Assembly (NCBI RefSeq): GCF_001953635.1
Contig: NZ_MEJH01000014.1
Span: 33,011-97,010, forward strand
Source: Alteromonas abrolhosensis
GTDB lineage: Bacteria; Pseudomonadota; Gammaproteobacteria; Enterobacterales; Alteromonadaceae
Reading direction: 5' to 3'
Length of the DNA: 64,000 bases
Both the position numbers and the translations under genes were made by a program. Below, one piece after another: positions 49,306 through 59,060 of this stretch (its first letter is position 1; each line of letters starts with the position of its first letter). The notes beneath the pieces are model-generated. The model was not told where the DNA came from. It searched no databases and worked only from the letters and a program-made list of their open reading frames with translations.

Positions 49306-50177
49306 TGGATATACATGGCTTTCTAACGACGCATCAATTGCCAAGTACCTATGCAGAAACTGCACAAAAATGGTTCACCCCATTATGTGAGACACTGCTA
49401 AAGCACCAAGAAGGTGCAACCAAACCATTTATCGTTGCCATAAACGGTAGTCAAGGTTCAGGTAAATCTACTCTGACCAGTTTTATCGAGTCCTTCCTAA
49501 GTTCGGTCCACAATAAACAAGTGGTATCACTTTCAATTGACGACTTTTACTATGACAAATCACAACGTAATGCCCTAGCGATAAAGGTTCACCCGCTCCT
49601 AGCAACCCGCGGCGTGCCGGGCACTCATGACATTTCGCTGGCGTTGAATACCTTTCGCAGCTTGGAAAAAGGCGCACGTACATCGCTGCCACGTTTTAAC
49701 AAAGCCACTGATAACCCGTTCCCCATAGAACAATGGCCTGTAATTGAATCATCACCTGACTTCATCATACTTGAAGGTTGGTGTGTGGGCGCTTCTGCAC
49801 AAGCGTCTAACGAGCTTAAACGGCCGGTAAATCACCTTGAAGAAGTCGAAGATCCGTTAGGCATTTGGCGCTCTTTCGTCAACACGGAATTGGCAGGTGA
49901 CTATCAAACGCTGTTCAACAAAATCGACTACCGCATTATGCTGAAGGCCCCAAGCTTTGACTGCGTTTACCAATGGCGCTTAGAGCAAGAACACAAACTT
50001 GCCCAAAAAGCACTGCAAGAAAGCGATGGCGTAATGTCTGATGAAGAAGTGGCAAACTTTGTGCAACACTACCAACGCATCACTGAACACGCATTACGTC
50101 ACTTGCCTGAAAAGTGCGACACCGTGTTTTATCTTGATGAAACAAGAACGATAACTAAACAGGACGTAAAACGATGA
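49305..50177 (+). CDS. D-glycerate kinase, GLYK type
   Basis: A 290-residue P-loop kinase. Walker A is INGSQGSGKSTLTSFIESFL (G48 to S55). Further blocks are SIDDFYYDKSQR, HPLLATRGVPGTHDISLAL, LPRFNKATDNPFP and IILEGWCVGA, which match the plant/fungal-like glycerate 3-kinase group (related to phosphoribulokinase and uridine kinase). The likely reaction is D-glycerate + ATP to 3-phosphoglycerate. It heads the four-gene glucosylglycerate cluster and would return the glycerate released by the phosphorylase. Its stop overlaps the next start by four bases (ATGA). Other P-loop kinase functions are possible, but the context fits glycerate well. Confidence 0.85.
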   Translation: MDIHGFLTTHQLPSTYAETAQKWFTPLCETLLKHQEGATKPFIVAINGSQGSGKSTLTSFIESFLSSVHNKQVVSLSIDDFYYDKSQRNALAIKVHPLLATRGVPGTHDISLALNTFRSLEKGARTSLPRFNKATDNPFPIEQWPVIESSPDFIILEGWCVGASAQASNELKRPVNHLEEVEDPLGIWRSFVNTELAGDYQTLFNKIDYRIMLKAPSFDCVYQWRLEQEHKLAQKALQESDGVMSDEEVANFVQHYQRITEHALRHLPEKCDTVFYLDETRTITKQDVKR

Positions 50178-50983
50178 CGAAAACGCTTGTTTTCACCGAT
50201 ATGGACGGCACGCTGTTAGACCACCATACCTACTCTTTCGAGGCGGCGAAACCGGCTTTAACGGCATTAGAAAACAGAGATATTCCCGTTATTCCTACTA
50301 CCAGTAAAACCTTTGCGGAGTTACAACCGCTACGCGAGAGTATTGGTCTAGACGGGCCATTTATTATTGAGAATGGCGCCGCTATTTTTATTTCTCATGG
50401 CTTTTTCAAGCAGAAGCCGAGCGGTACGGTTTGGATAGACGGCTACTGGTGTAAAGCATTTATCTCTAACAAAAATTACTGGATCAAGCTGTTAGAAAAA
50501 ATTGGCAGCGAATTTGACGGTAAATATAAACAATTCTCGAAAATGTCGATTGAAGAGATCCAAGATGCAACTGGGCTTGATGAACGGTCAGCGTCTCTTG
50601 CAGCCAAACGTCAGTTTGGTGAACCTATTTTGTGGCTTGGTACTGACGACGAAAAACAGCGTTTCCTGAAGGTTGTGAAAGATCGCGGTGCCTTTCCTCT
50701 GGAAGGTGGCCGTTTTATACATATTTCAGGAAACTGTGACAAAGGCCAAGCCCTCAAATGGTTGGCTAATGAATATCAAAAACAACATTCCACTAAAGTT
50801 AACACTATTGCCCTTGGCGATGGTAAAAACGACGTTGCAATGCTTGAAGCAGCGCACGTCCCCATTCGCATTTTATCACCGGTAAATCCTCCACCTGCTG
50901 TAAAAAAAGAAGAGGTCTATACCAGCACCCTAACCGGCCCCGAGGGCTGGAACGAAATGCTTACTCAATTGCTATCCCTATGA
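50174..50983 (+). CDS. HAD phosphatase, probable glucosyl-3-phosphoglycerate phosphatase
   Basis: A 269-residue HAD-IIB enzyme of the mannosyl-3-phosphoglycerate phosphatase/YedP group. Motif I is FTDMDGTLLD with D9 and D11, motif II the threonine/serine in PTTSKTFAEL, and motif IV ALGDGKNDVAML. FIIENGAAIFI is typical of the MPGP group. Because it is followed by a glucosyl-3-phosphoglycerate synthase, the expected substrate is glucosyl-3-phosphoglycerate, giving glucosylglycerate and phosphate. Whether it also uses the mannosyl compound cannot be read from sequence. Overlaps the kinase gene by four bases, and a 12-base gap separates it from the synthase gene. Confidence 0.85.
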   Translation: MTKTLVFTDMDGTLLDHHTYSFEAAKPALTALENRDIPVIPTTSKTFAELQPLRESIGLDGPFIIENGAAIFISHGFFKQKPSGTVWIDGYWCKAFISNKNYWIKLLEKIGSEFDGKYKQFSKMSIEEIQDATGLDERSASLAAKRQFGEPILWLGTDDEKQRFLKVVKDRGAFPLEGGRFIHISGNCDKGQALKWLANEYQKQHSTKVNTIALGDGKNDVAMLEAAHVPIRILSPVNPPPAVKKEEVYTSTLTGPEGWNEMLTQLLSL

Positions 50984-50995
50984 TCAGGAGGACAC

Positions 50996-52219
50996 ATGGC
51001 TGATTTTTATCAAAATGGTGTGGTTACTACGTTACATAACTTGGCTCGTCGTCCTACCGAGGAGCTAGAAGCAGAGCTTCTGCAGTTTTCACAAAAGCGC
51101 CCTATGGCTCTTATTCTTCCATCGCTCTTTTCAGAACTAGAGGGCGATGCACTTCCGCATATCGTTAACGAGTTGACAGATGTGCCCTACTTGTCTGAAA
51201 TTGTCATCGGGTTGGACCGAGCCAATGAAGACCAGTATAAACACGCGCTGAAGTTCTTTGGCAAACTCCCTCAGCACCACAGAGTGCTGTGGAACGACGG
51301 TCCGCGTCTTAAAGCACTGGATGAAGAGCTTCAGGCTCAAGGCTTGGCCCCTAAGGAGTTAGGTAAAGGCCGAAACGTGTGGTACTGCATGGGCTACGTA
51401 CTAGCGTCGAATCGCGCAGAGTCAGTTGCGTTACACGATTGCGATATTGTTACCTACAACAAAGATTTACTCGCCAAGCTTATTTACCCTGTTGCCAACC
51501 CAATGTTTAATTATGAGTTTTGTAAGGGGTATTATGCGCGTGTAGCCAACGGTAAAATTAATGGCCGCGTTTCACGCCTGCTTGTTACGCCTTTGCTTCG
51601 TGCGTTAAAACGCATCATGGGTGACAACGAGTATTTGGAATTTATGGACAGCTTTCGCTACCCATTAGCGGGTGAATTTTCATTTAGACGCGATGTGCTA
51701 AACGATATACGCATTCCAAGTGATTGGGGCTTAGAAATTGGCGTGCTGTCAGAGATGCACCGCAACTATTCACATAATCGTCTGTGCCAAGCTGACATCT
51801 GCGATATTTACGATCACAAACACCAAGACTTATCGCTTAATAATGACCAAGGTGGTTTGTCTAAAATGTCTATCGACATCACGAAAGCCATTTTCAGGAA
51901 GCTAGCTACCCAAGGCTATACGTTTAGTAACGAAATGTTCCGTTCAATTAAAGCCACCTATTTCCGTATTGCGCTAGACTTTATAGAAACCTATCACAAT
52001 GACGCAGTAATGAATGGCTTAAACTTAGATATACACAGTGAAGAAAAAGCGGTAGAAATGTTTGCTAGCAATATCATGAAAGCCGGTCAAAACTTCCTTG
52101 AAAATCCAATGGAAACGCCGTTTATTCCTAGTTGGAACCGCGTGACTAGCGCCGTACCTGATATTTTAGAGCGACTATTAGAAGCGGTTGAAGCCGATAC
52201 TGCAGAATATATGGAGTAA
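50996..52219 (+). CDS. Glucosyl-3-phosphoglycerate synthase
   Basis: A 407-residue retaining GT81-type glycosyltransferase that transfers glucose from an NDP-glucose to 3-phosphoglycerate. The metal-binding D-x-D is D148-C-D150 in [43 protein letters not shown] and [18 protein letters not shown] (nucleotide-sugar region) and [20 protein letters not shown] with [12 protein letters not shown] (acceptor region) fit GpgS. The GT2/GT81 alternative is a mannosyl transferase; the neighbouring phosphorylase argues for glucose. AGGAGG six bases before the ATG is a strong ribosome binding site. Confidence 0.9.
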   Translation: MADFYQNGVVTTLHNLARRPTEELEAELLQFSQKRPMALILPSLFSELEGDALPHIVNELTDVPYLSEIVIGLDRANEDQYKHALKFFGKLPQHHRVLWNDGPRLKALDEELQAQGLAPKELGKGRNVWYCMGYVLASNRAESVALHDCDIVTYNKDLLAKLIYPVANPMFNYEFCKGYYARVANGKINGRVSRLLVTPLLRALKRIMGDNEYLEFMDSFRYPLAGEFSFRRDVLNDIRIPSDWGLEIGVLSEMHRNYSHNRLCQADICDIYDHKHQDLSLNNDQGGLSKMSIDITKAIFRKLATQGYTFSNEMFRSIKATYFRIALDFIETYHNDAVMNGLNLDIHSEEKAVEMFASNIMKAGQNFLENPMETPFIPSWNRVTSAVPDILERLLEAVEADTAEYME

Positions 52220-52224
52220 GTAAT

Positions 52225-53979
52225 ATGGCATGGGACCTTCTCCATGACAAAGTAAAGCACCATTTAGAAAGCATTTACGCTGATGTAACGCTAGACGTTT
52301 CGTATGAGACGCTAGCGACTGAGTTAATGAACACCATAGGCATTCAACAGCAAACGGATATTGCTTCACCTCAGTCTCATCACAATTATTGGGATGAAGA
52401 CGACATTATCATGATTACTTACGGTGATAGTGTGATTGATGAGGGAGAGCGCCCCTTAGTTACATTAAATAAATTTTTGCATCGCTACTGCAAGAATACC
52501 GTTAACAATGTGCATATTTTGCCCTTCTTTCCATACAGTTCGGATGACGGTTTTTCCGTCATAGACTACTCTACAGTAAATGAAGCGCTGGGCTCTTGGG
52601 ATGACATCGAAGTTATTGCCAAAGATTATGGGCTAATGACCGATTTGGTTATTAATCACTGTTCGGCGAGAAGTGTTTGGTTTGACAACTTTGTTAAAGG
52701 CGAAGGCCCCGGGTCAGACTTTTTCTTTACAGCAGATCCGTCTGACGACCTTTCTATGGTAACGCGGCCTCGCGTATCGCCCTTACTCCGCGAAACAGAA
52801 ACAGCAAATGGCACAAAGTACGTATGGTGTACCTTCAGTCACGATCAGGTAGATTTTGACTTTAGAAACCCCAAAGTACTGTTAGCGTTTATCGATATCA
52901 TCAAGCTATATATTGATAAAGGCGCCAAAATCTTTCGCTTAGACGCAGTGGCATTTCTTTGGAAAATTGTCGGAACAAACTGCATTAACTTGTTCCAAAC
53001 CCATGAAGTCATTCGTTTGATCAGAACGCTGATTGAACATGTGGATCCATCAATCATAATCATTACCGAAACCAATATTCCTAACCGGGAGAACCTGACC
53101 TATTTTGGTAATGCCAATGAAGCCCATGCTATCTACAACTTTTCACTACCTCCATTGCTTGTAAATACCTTAGTAACAGGTGACTGTACGTATTTAAAAA
53201 GCTGGATGATGAGCATGCCACCAGCGCAAAACGGCACAGCTTACTTCAACTTTATCGCCTCGCATGACGGTATTGGTCTACGCCCTGCGGAAGGTTTGCT
53301 GTCGGACGAGGAAATTTCAGAACTGGTGCACACAATGCAGCATTTTGGCGGCAAAGTGTCGTGGCGGGCTTCTGATCACGGGCAGCAAAAGCCTTATGAA
53401 ATAAATATTACCCTATTCGACGCGCTGCAAGGCACTACAAAAGGCCCGGATAAATACCAAGTTGACCGTTTTATTTGTGCTCACGCTATTATGTTAGGCA
53501 TGGAAGGTATCCCAGGAATATACATTCACAGCTTGCTGGGCACTTCAAATGATTACGAGAAAGTCGCAAATACAGGGCAAAATCGTTCGATAAATAGAAA
53601 GCGTTGGGACTTTAATGAGCTCGAAGCGTTGTTGGACTCCCCCTTCTCACAACATCACAAAGTACTTACGCGCATTTCTCAGTTAATTCGAATTCGTAAA
53701 GCGCAGCCTGCATTCCATCCGAATGCGACACAATTTACGCTGCACTTGGGAAATCAGTTATTTGGTTATTGGCGACAAAGTTTAGATCGTAAACAAGGCA
53801 TATTTTGTATCAGTAATATTTCAGATGAAGAGCAAACGGTACTGCTGTCAGACATAAACTTAATAGGTACGGACAATTGGATAGATCTTATCTCTAGAGA
53901 GAGCATATCCTTGTCTAGCCCTTTCATACAGATGAAACCATACCAAGTTCTGTGGATCAGCAACCAAGATTTTGAATAA
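52225..53979 (+). CDS. GH13 sucrose-phosphorylase-like enzyme, probable glucosylglycerate phosphorylase
   Basis: A 584-residue GH13 (alpha-amylase fold) protein of the subfamily 18 type. The catalytic nucleophile is D240 in [13 protein letters not shown], the acid/base E282 in IITETNIPN, and the transition-state stabiliser D348 in [31 protein letters not shown] and [15 protein letters not shown] are typical of sucrose phosphorylase relatives. This subfamily includes glucosylglycerate phosphorylases, which split glucosylglycerate with phosphate to glucose 1-phosphate and glycerate. Linkage to the synthase (five-base gap) and to a glycerate kinase favours that over sucrose or glucosylglycerol. 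It may also run in the synthetic direction. Confidence 0.85.
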   Translation: MAWDLLHDKVKHHLESIYADVTLDVSYETLATELMNTIGIQQQTDIASPQSHHNYWDEDDIIMITYGDSVIDEGERPLVTLNKFLHRYCKNTVNNVHILPFFPYSSDDGFSVIDYSTVNEALGSWDDIEVIAKDYGLMTDLVINHCSARSVWFDNFVKGEGPGSDFFFTADPSDDLSMVTRPRVSPLLRETETANGTKYVWCTFSHDQVDFDFRNPKVLLAFIDIIKLYIDKGAKIFRLDAVAFLWKIVGTNCINLFQTHEVIRLIRTLIEHVDPSIIIITETNIPNRENLTYFGNANEAHAIYNFSLPPLLVNTLVTGDCTYLKSWMMSMPPAQNGTAYFNFIASHDGIGLRPAEGLLSDEEISELVHTMQHFGGKVSWRASDHGQQKPYEINITLFDALQGTTKGPDKYQVDRFICAHAIMLGMEGIPGIYIHSLLGTSNDYEKVANTGQNRSINRKRWDFNELEALLDSPFSQHHKVLTRISQLIRIRKAQPAFHPNATQFTLHLGNQLFGYWRQSLDRKQGIFCISNISDEEQTVLLSDINLIGTDNWIDLISRESISLSSPFIQMKPYQVLWISNQDFE

Positions 53980-54069
53980 ATCTAATTGGTCGGAACATTT
54001 TACCGCGGTAAGGATGCTGCGGTGTTACCCTTCTAACTTAATTTAACTCATTAATTCACCAAGCTTTCA

Positions 54070-54741
54070 ATGCAGAATATAAACACCTTTTTTTTCGACT
54101 TAGACGGTACGCTAGTAGATTCTGTACCCGATTTGGCAAAAGCCTTGAACCTAACATTAATCGACTATCAACGTCCCACCTATGACGAGAATACGGTCAG
54201 GCACTGGGTTGGAAATGGGGCTCGTGTACTTGTGGAAAGAGGGTTGAGTGGCAATACGGATGCTAAACCAGATTTTACGCCCAATGAAATTGATGCAGCA
54301 TTAGAAAAGTTTCTGTTTTACTACCGAACGTTAGACACCAAAGATACCGTGCTTTACGACGGCGTCTCTGCCACGTTAAACTCATTAAAAAATAGAGGTT
54401 ATAAACTGGCGCTTATCACCAACAAGCCTTCAGAGTTTATTGAGCCAATCCTCTCATCATTTTCGTTATCACACTTGTTTTCACTGACAATTGGTGGCGA
54501 TAGTCTACCGGAGAAAAAGCCCTCTGCTCGCCCCCTCTTGTATGCCTGCGAAACACTCGATGTTTTACCTTCACAGTGCGTAATGGTGGGCGACTCTAAG
54601 AACGATATCCAGGCTGCTAAAGCGGCGAACATTAAAAGCATTGGGCTCACCTATGGATATAATTACGGTGAGAGCATTGCTGCCTACCAGCCCGACTGGG
54701 TGTTCAATAGCTTTAGTGAAATATTGTCGCTCTCCAGCTAA
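54070..54741 (+). CDS. gph: HAD hydrolase, phosphoglycolate phosphatase-like
   Basis: A 223-residue HAD subfamily IA phosphatase. Motif I FFFDLDGTLVDSVPDLAKAL (D10, D12) and motif II LITNKPSEF are clear, with the motif III/IV segment KKPSARPLLYACETLD and VMVGDSKNDIQAAKAAN. The pattern DGTLVDSVPDL with WVGNGARVLVERGL is typical of Gph, which clears 2-phosphoglycolate. It follows the phosphorylase gene after 90 bases. It may be only a neighbour of the glucosylglycerate genes, or may protect them from toxic 2-phospho side products; the latter is speculation. Confidence 0.85.
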   Translation: MQNINTFFFDLDGTLVDSVPDLAKALNLTLIDYQRPTYDENTVRHWVGNGARVLVERGLSGNTDAKPDFTPNEIDAALEKFLFYYRTLDTKDTVLYDGVSATLNSLKNRGYKLALITNKPSEFIEPILSSFSLSHLFSLTIGGDSLPEKKPSARPLLYACETLDVLPSQCVMVGDSKNDIQAAKAANIKSIGLTYGYNYGESIAAYQPDWVFNSFSEILSLSS

Positions 54742-54968
54742 CTTGTTTATTTAATTAAACTAATTGCTTTTTAATAAAAGAGTGGTAATACTCATTTAGC
54801 TATCGAGAAAGGGACCTTCATAGACAGCTAGGTCAATAGCAATAGTGTTTGTTATGAACATACCTGCGATCTACTACCACCGTTTATTAGCTTCTTTTCT
54901 TACAGCCTCAATGCTTTAGCATTTAGAAAATTATCAAAATAATAACAATTATTTGCAAAGGAAAAATT

Positions 54969-55475
54969 ATGTTTAAAAAGGCACTTTTAGCTGCAGCATT
55001 AGTTTCTGTATCAATGTCTGCATCAGCAAACTGGGTTTTGGGAGTGGGTTATAGCAATTTATCAGACAGTGAAGATGATATTGATATTAGCCTGGGCGCA
55101 ATTGTAGCGTCAGCCGGATACAAGTACGCTATTAATGAAGCATTTACGCTGGTTCCAGAACTGAGATACGGCATTGGCGTTAGCGACGACGAAGTGTTTG
55201 GCGTTGATATTGAGCTAGATTCTTTTTATGCATTCACACTTAGAGGTGAATTTGACGTTAGCGAAAACGTATACGCCTATGTAGCCCCTTCATACGGCAA
55301 GCTCGAAATGACAGCGAGCGCTGGAGGTTTTTCTGAATCTGATTCAACGGATTGGGAATTTGGGTTTGGCGGCGGCTTAGGCTATAAATTTAATCCAACA
55401 ACATCAGTTGAAGTGTCTTACGAGTCTTTTGACGGTGCAGACGTACTAAGCTTAGGTGCAAAATTCGCATTCTAA
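54969..55475 (+). CDS. Small outer membrane beta-barrel protein
   Basis: A 168-residue exported protein. A signal peptide (MFKKALLAAALVSVSMSASA) precedes alternating hydrophobic strands (WVLGVGYSNL, VASAGYKYAI, LVPELRYGIG, DSFYAFTLRGEF, VYAYVAPSYGKLEM, TSVEVSYESF) and the usual C-terminal aromatic F (GAKFAF). This suggests an eight-stranded porin-like barrel. The function is unknown; it contains many D and E. Upstream, AAATAAT and ATTATTT (54937-54954) form a small inverted repeat next to the AAGGA ribosome binding site. A stem-loop follows the gene. Confidence 0.75.
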   Translation: MFKKALLAAALVSVSMSASANWVLGVGYSNLSDSEDDIDISLGAIVASAGYKYAINEAFTLVPELRYGIGVSDDEVFGVDIELDSFYAFTLRGEFDVSENVYAYVAPSYGKLEMTASAGGFSESDSTDWEFGFGGGLGYKFNPTTSVEVSYESFDGADVLSLGAKFAF

Positions 55476-55487
55476 TCTAGTATTTGT

Positions 55488-55521
55488 TGAGTGAAGGAGC
55501 TAATACGCGTTCCTTCACTCA
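55488..55521 (+). terminator. Stem-loop after the outer membrane protein gene
   Basis: TGAGTGAAGGA and TCCTTCACTCA form an eleven-base stem with a 12-base loop just after the stop codon. There is no T run, so intrinsic termination is unproven. Confidence 0.45.
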
Positions 55522-55684
55522 CATCTAACGCCAATTTTCGGTTTTCAGCTATATCTTTTCTACGCCCCCTTCTCTCTTAGCAATTCTTTTACGCCTACTT
55601 TCTTTTATTTCATGCTTTAACCTTTGGTATAAATCGGCTTTTTCTGTAATATCCGCGTGTTAATTCATTTTAGGAGTTGTTGGT

Positions 55685-56899
55685 ATGTCATCTAAATGGC
55701 TTTCACTCGAAGAAGCCCTCACCAAAGCGTTAAACGCCGCACAAGCGATAACCGAAATCGAACAAGTGAGTATTTTTGACGCCAACAATCGAATTCTGGC
55801 GGACGATATTATTGCCCACCTTAATGTTCCACCGTGGGACAACTCTGCAATGGATGGCTATGCCGTTAATGTTGACGACCTTAACCACAGTAACGAACTT
55901 GAGGTTCAAGGCGTGATCACTGCAGGTATGAGTGCTGATGAGCCTCTTCAAAATGGCAAAGCCTTTAAAATCATGACTGGCGCGCCAATGCCTGTAAATG
56001 CAAATGCCGTTGTGATGGTGGAGAACACAGATAGTCGCGACAACATCGTGACTATTAATAAGCATCCTTTAGTGCAAGAAAACATTCGCAAAAAAGCCAA
56101 TGATATCGCTTGTGGCGATACGCTAATACAAAAAGGTACTCGTCTTTATGCCGAACATTTGATGCTGCTTTCTTCTCAAGGCAACAGCACTGTACCGGTT
56201 TTCAGAAAGCTTCGCGTAGGGGTAGTAGCTACGGGCTCAGAGCTAGCAGCTCCGGGGGAGACAAGAAAGTCGACACAAATATTCGAGTCAAATCGCGTAG
56301 GTGTTAGCAGCATCTTGCAAAATGAAAACGTAGAACTTGTTGATTTTGGCATTGTAGAAGATGACGAAACGTCTTTGCGAAAGCTGTTTATTGATGCAAG
56401 TGAGCGTGTAGACGTGATGGTAAGTAGCGGTGGTGTATCTGTAGGTGACGCAGACTATGTTAAAGATATCATTGCCGAACTCGGCGCCATCGATTTTTGG
56501 AAAGTAGCAGTAAAACCAGGTAAGCCATTTGCGTTAGGAAAAATTAATAACACCCTGTTTTGCGGGCTACCGGGCAACCCTGTGTCGTCATTCGTTACGG
56601 CGAAGCTGCTGGTTGTGCCTGTTATCAAAAAGATGCAAGGACAAGCTCACCCTCACGATACTTTCTTTGTAAATGCCACTATTACTACTACTTTGAAACG
56701 ACGCGCTGGTCGACGAGACTTCCAGCGCGCTGTCATGGTTAAAAATAGCCAAGGGGAATGGGAAGTCACCCCCTTTAAATCACAAAGCTCTGGGGTGATG
56801 ACCTCTATCACTTCAGCCAATTGCTTGATGGTAGTGCATGAGGACATTAGTGAGTTACAAGCTGGCGATACGGTTCCCGTTATGCCACTTCACTTTTAA
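55685..56899 (+). CDS. moeA: Molybdopterin molybdenumtransferase
   Basis: A 404-residue MoeA (E. coli 411) that inserts molybdate into adenylylated molybdopterin. PPWDNSAMDGYAVNVDDLNH, FKIMTGAPMPVNANAVVMVE, GVVATGSELAAPGE, VSSGGVSVGDADYVKDI, WKVAVKPGKPFALGKI and CGLPGNPVSSFVTAKLLVVP are the expected landmarks. ATG at 55685 has GGAG upstream. A MATE gene follows after 25 bases. No moeB, moaABC or structural molybdoenzyme is in the window, though a MocA/MobA-like gene lies 1.4 kb away. Confidence 0.95.
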   Translation: MSSKWLSLEEALTKALNAAQAITEIEQVSIFDANNRILADDIIAHLNVPPWDNSAMDGYAVNVDDLNHSNELEVQGVITAGMSADEPLQNGKAFKIMTGAPMPVNANAVVMVENTDSRDNIVTINKHPLVQENIRKKANDIACGDTLIQKGTRLYAEHLMLLSSQGNSTVPVFRKLRVGVVATGSELAAPGETRKSTQIFESNRVGVSSILQNENVELVDFGIVEDDETSLRKLFIDASERVDVMVSSGGVSVGDADYVKDIIAELGAIDFWKVAVKPGKPFALGKINNTLFCGLPGNPVSSFVTAKLLVVPVIKKMQGQAHPHDTFFVNATITTTLKRRAGRRDFQRAVMVKNSQGEWEVTPFKSQSSGVMTSITSANCLMVVHEDISELQAGDTVPVMPLHF

Positions 56900-56924
56900 G
56901 AAACACAGTTAGAGACACATTACC

Positions 56925-58298
56925 GTGAACAAGAAACGCTTTCTTTTAGAAGGTAGAGACATTTTAAAGCTAGCGTGGCCTTTGTTGGTTGCGCAAATTA
57001 CCCAAATGCTAATGGGCGTTAGCGATACAATTATGGCCGGGCGTTACAGTGCCACCGACATGGCAGCCGTGGCGCTTGGGTTTAGTATCACCGTCCCCCT
57101 ACTTTGTTTTATACAAGGTATTGCGCTAGCACTCCCTCCTATTATTTCGCGGCTACAAGGCAACAGAAATTTAAGTGGCATTGCTGATGCAAGTCAGCAA
57201 GCGGGCTATCTGGTGTTCTTTGTAGGACTGGTAGTCGCAGGCTTAATTCCTTTTACTGAAAGCATAGTCTCGCTGTTCCCTATGGCACCCGAGCTATTCA
57301 GCATCACCGTTGATTACGTACTATATGTACTGTTCGCGATGCCCGGCTTTGCACTTTATCAATGGCTGAGAAACTATTGCGAAGGTTTAGGTAAAACCAA
57401 GCCCACTATGATCATCACCGTTATTGGTTTAATGGCGAACATTGTAGGAAATTATCTGTTTATTTACGGAGTGGGCCCAATACCTGCTATGGGCGGCGCG
57501 GGTTGTGGCATAGCGACTGCCATTGTGATTTACACCATGCTTATTGCAACCGTCATCTACGTACGTTTTGCCCCTGCTCTGCAAAAGTACAATTTATTTG
57601 GCCAGCTGTACAAACCTAACATGGTAACTATAAATCGCACCTTCAAAATGGGCCTGCCCATCGCTATGACCATACTGTTTGAAGTAACGTTGTTTTCACT
57701 AGTTGCTTTACTATTAGCCCCTTTTGGTGCCACTACGGTAGCGGCTCACCAGGTCGCACTGAACTTCTCGGCACTTATGTTCATGTTCCCCATGAGCATT
57801 GGTATGGCTGCAGCAATACGCATTGGCTATCGCATTGGGCAAAACAACCAGCGACAGGCCAAAATAGCCGCGCGTACTGCCATTCTCATCGGGTTCGTTA
57901 CCGCTGCTTGTACCGCTAGTTTCACTTTGCTCGCAAAGGGGTTCATCATTGGGTTATATACCAGCGACGAGGCGGTTTACACCTTAGCTAATGCGTTGCT
58001 AATTTATGCGGCGCTGTTTCAATTATCTGACGCTGTTCAGGTTATTTCAGCCAACGCATTACGCGGTTACAAAGATACTACGGCGATGTTTATCATTACC
58101 TTTATTTCGTACTGGTTAATTGGATTACCTACCGGTGTTATTTTAGGAAGAACCAACTGGATAACCACCGAACCAATGGCAGCAGCCGGGTTCTGGATTG
58201 GATTTATCGTAGGTTTAAGTGCTGCGGCAGTAATGCTGGGCGCACGTCTTCTTTATATTCAAAGACCGAGTGCTGCACACCGTATAGCGAATGCGTAA
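56925..58298 (+). CDS. MATE family efflux transporter
   Basis: A 457-residue polytopic protein with twelve predicted membrane helices in two homologous halves. LAWPLLVAQITQMLMGVSDT, IMAGRYSATDMAAVALGFSI and, in the second half, GLPIAMTILFEVTLFSLVAL with AAHQVALNFSALMFMFPMSI are MATE motifs of the NorM type. It couples sodium or proton entry to export of cationic drugs or metabolites. Start is a GTG (56925), 25 bases after moeA, so a shared transcript is likely. The substrate is unknown. Confidence 0.92.
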   Translation: MNKKRFLLEGRDILKLAWPLLVAQITQMLMGVSDTIMAGRYSATDMAAVALGFSITVPLLCFIQGIALALPPIISRLQGNRNLSGIADASQQAGYLVFFVGLVVAGLIPFTESIVSLFPMAPELFSITVDYVLYVLFAMPGFALYQWLRNYCEGLGKTKPTMIITVIGLMANIVGNYLFIYGVGPIPAMGGAGCGIATAIVIYTMLIATVIYVRFAPALQKYNLFGQLYKPNMVTINRTFKMGLPIAMTILFEVTLFSLVALLLAPFGATTVAAHQVALNFSALMFMFPMSIGMAAAIRIGYRIGQNNQRQAKIAARTAILIGFVTAACTASFTLLAKGFIIGLYTSDEAVYTLANALLIYAALFQLSDAVQVISANALRGYKDTTAMFIITFISYWLIGLPTGVILGRTNWITTEPMAAAGFWIGFIVGLSAAAVMLGARLLYIQRPSAAHRIANA

Positions 58299-58329
58299 GT
58301 GCGTTAAACAATTTAAAAGCCGGTTTTAA

Positions 58330-59019
58330 CTACGGTTTTAAATTTTTCCAATCTTGGGGCGTGTCTATATCATATTGTGCATTTGGTATAGACACGGTTG
58401 TTACTGCATCTAACTTCAAATACTTTTTAATAACTGGTTTAGCGCCTACGTCGCCCTTAAATGCTAATAGTTCGCGAAACACGGTTTCAGGAAAAATTGC
58501 GGGCACCGTTAAGCGTGACTGCGTTTCACCATCTGCGCGCCATTCACTGCACACAATATTACTTGGCTTAGCTTTAGAGGCGTTAATAAGACGGGTAAGA
58601 TCGTCTGCATTGAGGCTAGGCAAATCGCCCAATGTAAATAATACGTGAGTCGCCGTCGGAATTTCAGAGGCCTCGGTCACCGATGAAGACGTATTTAAAA
58701 CATGTTTGAGGCCAGTACGAATACTGGATGCAATGCCCTCTTCCCATGAAGCGTTGTAAATTATACTAACGGGAAATTGAGGAGCATGAAGAGACAGGTG
58801 TTTTTTTACGCTGTCGTGCCATTTTCCTGTAACCACAGTAATTGGCGGTTCGCCGAATAACGCTATTTCATCGCGTGCGCTAATTACCTCGCCAAGGCAG
58901 TGCTGAATAAGAGGACGCTTTGAATTTGGGTGTACTGATAAAAGCTTGTTGCCGCAATAGCGTGAGCTTTGCCCACCTGCCAGCATGACAAACGCTACCT
59001 GATAGTCTTTCGAATTCAA
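58330..59019 (-). CDS. MocA/MobA-like molybdenum cofactor nucleotidyltransferase
   Basis: A 229-residue NTP-transferase-fold protein. VAFVMLAGGQSSRYCGNKLL is the nucleotide-binding signature, with LIQHCLGEVI and IIYNASWEEGIASSIRTGLK and the metal-site region HVLFTLGDLPSLNADDL; the end reads IDTPQDWKNL. These motifs fit MocA-type CTP:molybdopterin cytidylyltransferases, used by xanthine-oxidase-family enzymes, better than MobA. It is convergent with the moeA-MATE operon and lies 41 bases downstream of the CoxE-like gene on the same strand. Confidence 0.82.
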   Translation of the reverse strand: MNSKDYQVAFVMLAGGQSSRYCGNKLLSVHPNSKRPLIQHCLGEVISARDEIALFGEPPITVVTGKWHDSVKKHLSLHAPQFPVSIIYNASWEEGIASSIRTGLKHVLNTSSSVTEASEIPTATHVLFTLGDLPSLNADDLTRLINASKAKPSNIVCSEWRADGETQSRLTVPAIFPETVFRELLAFKGDVGAKPVIKKYLKLDAVTTVSIPNAQYDIDTPQDWKNLKP

Positions 59020-59060
59020 TTTAACATCCGTTTATTTTTAGGCAGCTAAACGCAAAAGGC

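Noticed and set aside
54001..54010. Palindrome TACCGCGGTA after the glucosylglycerate phosphorylase gene, considered as a terminator
   Set aside because: No loop or T run; it could be an operator, but a ten-base palindrome alone is weak evidence.
54937..54954. AT-rich inverted repeat upstream of the outer membrane protein gene, considered as a Fur box
   Set aside because: Matches the 19-bp Fur consensus poorly and lies too close to the start codon; kept only as an unnamed repeat in that gene's entry.
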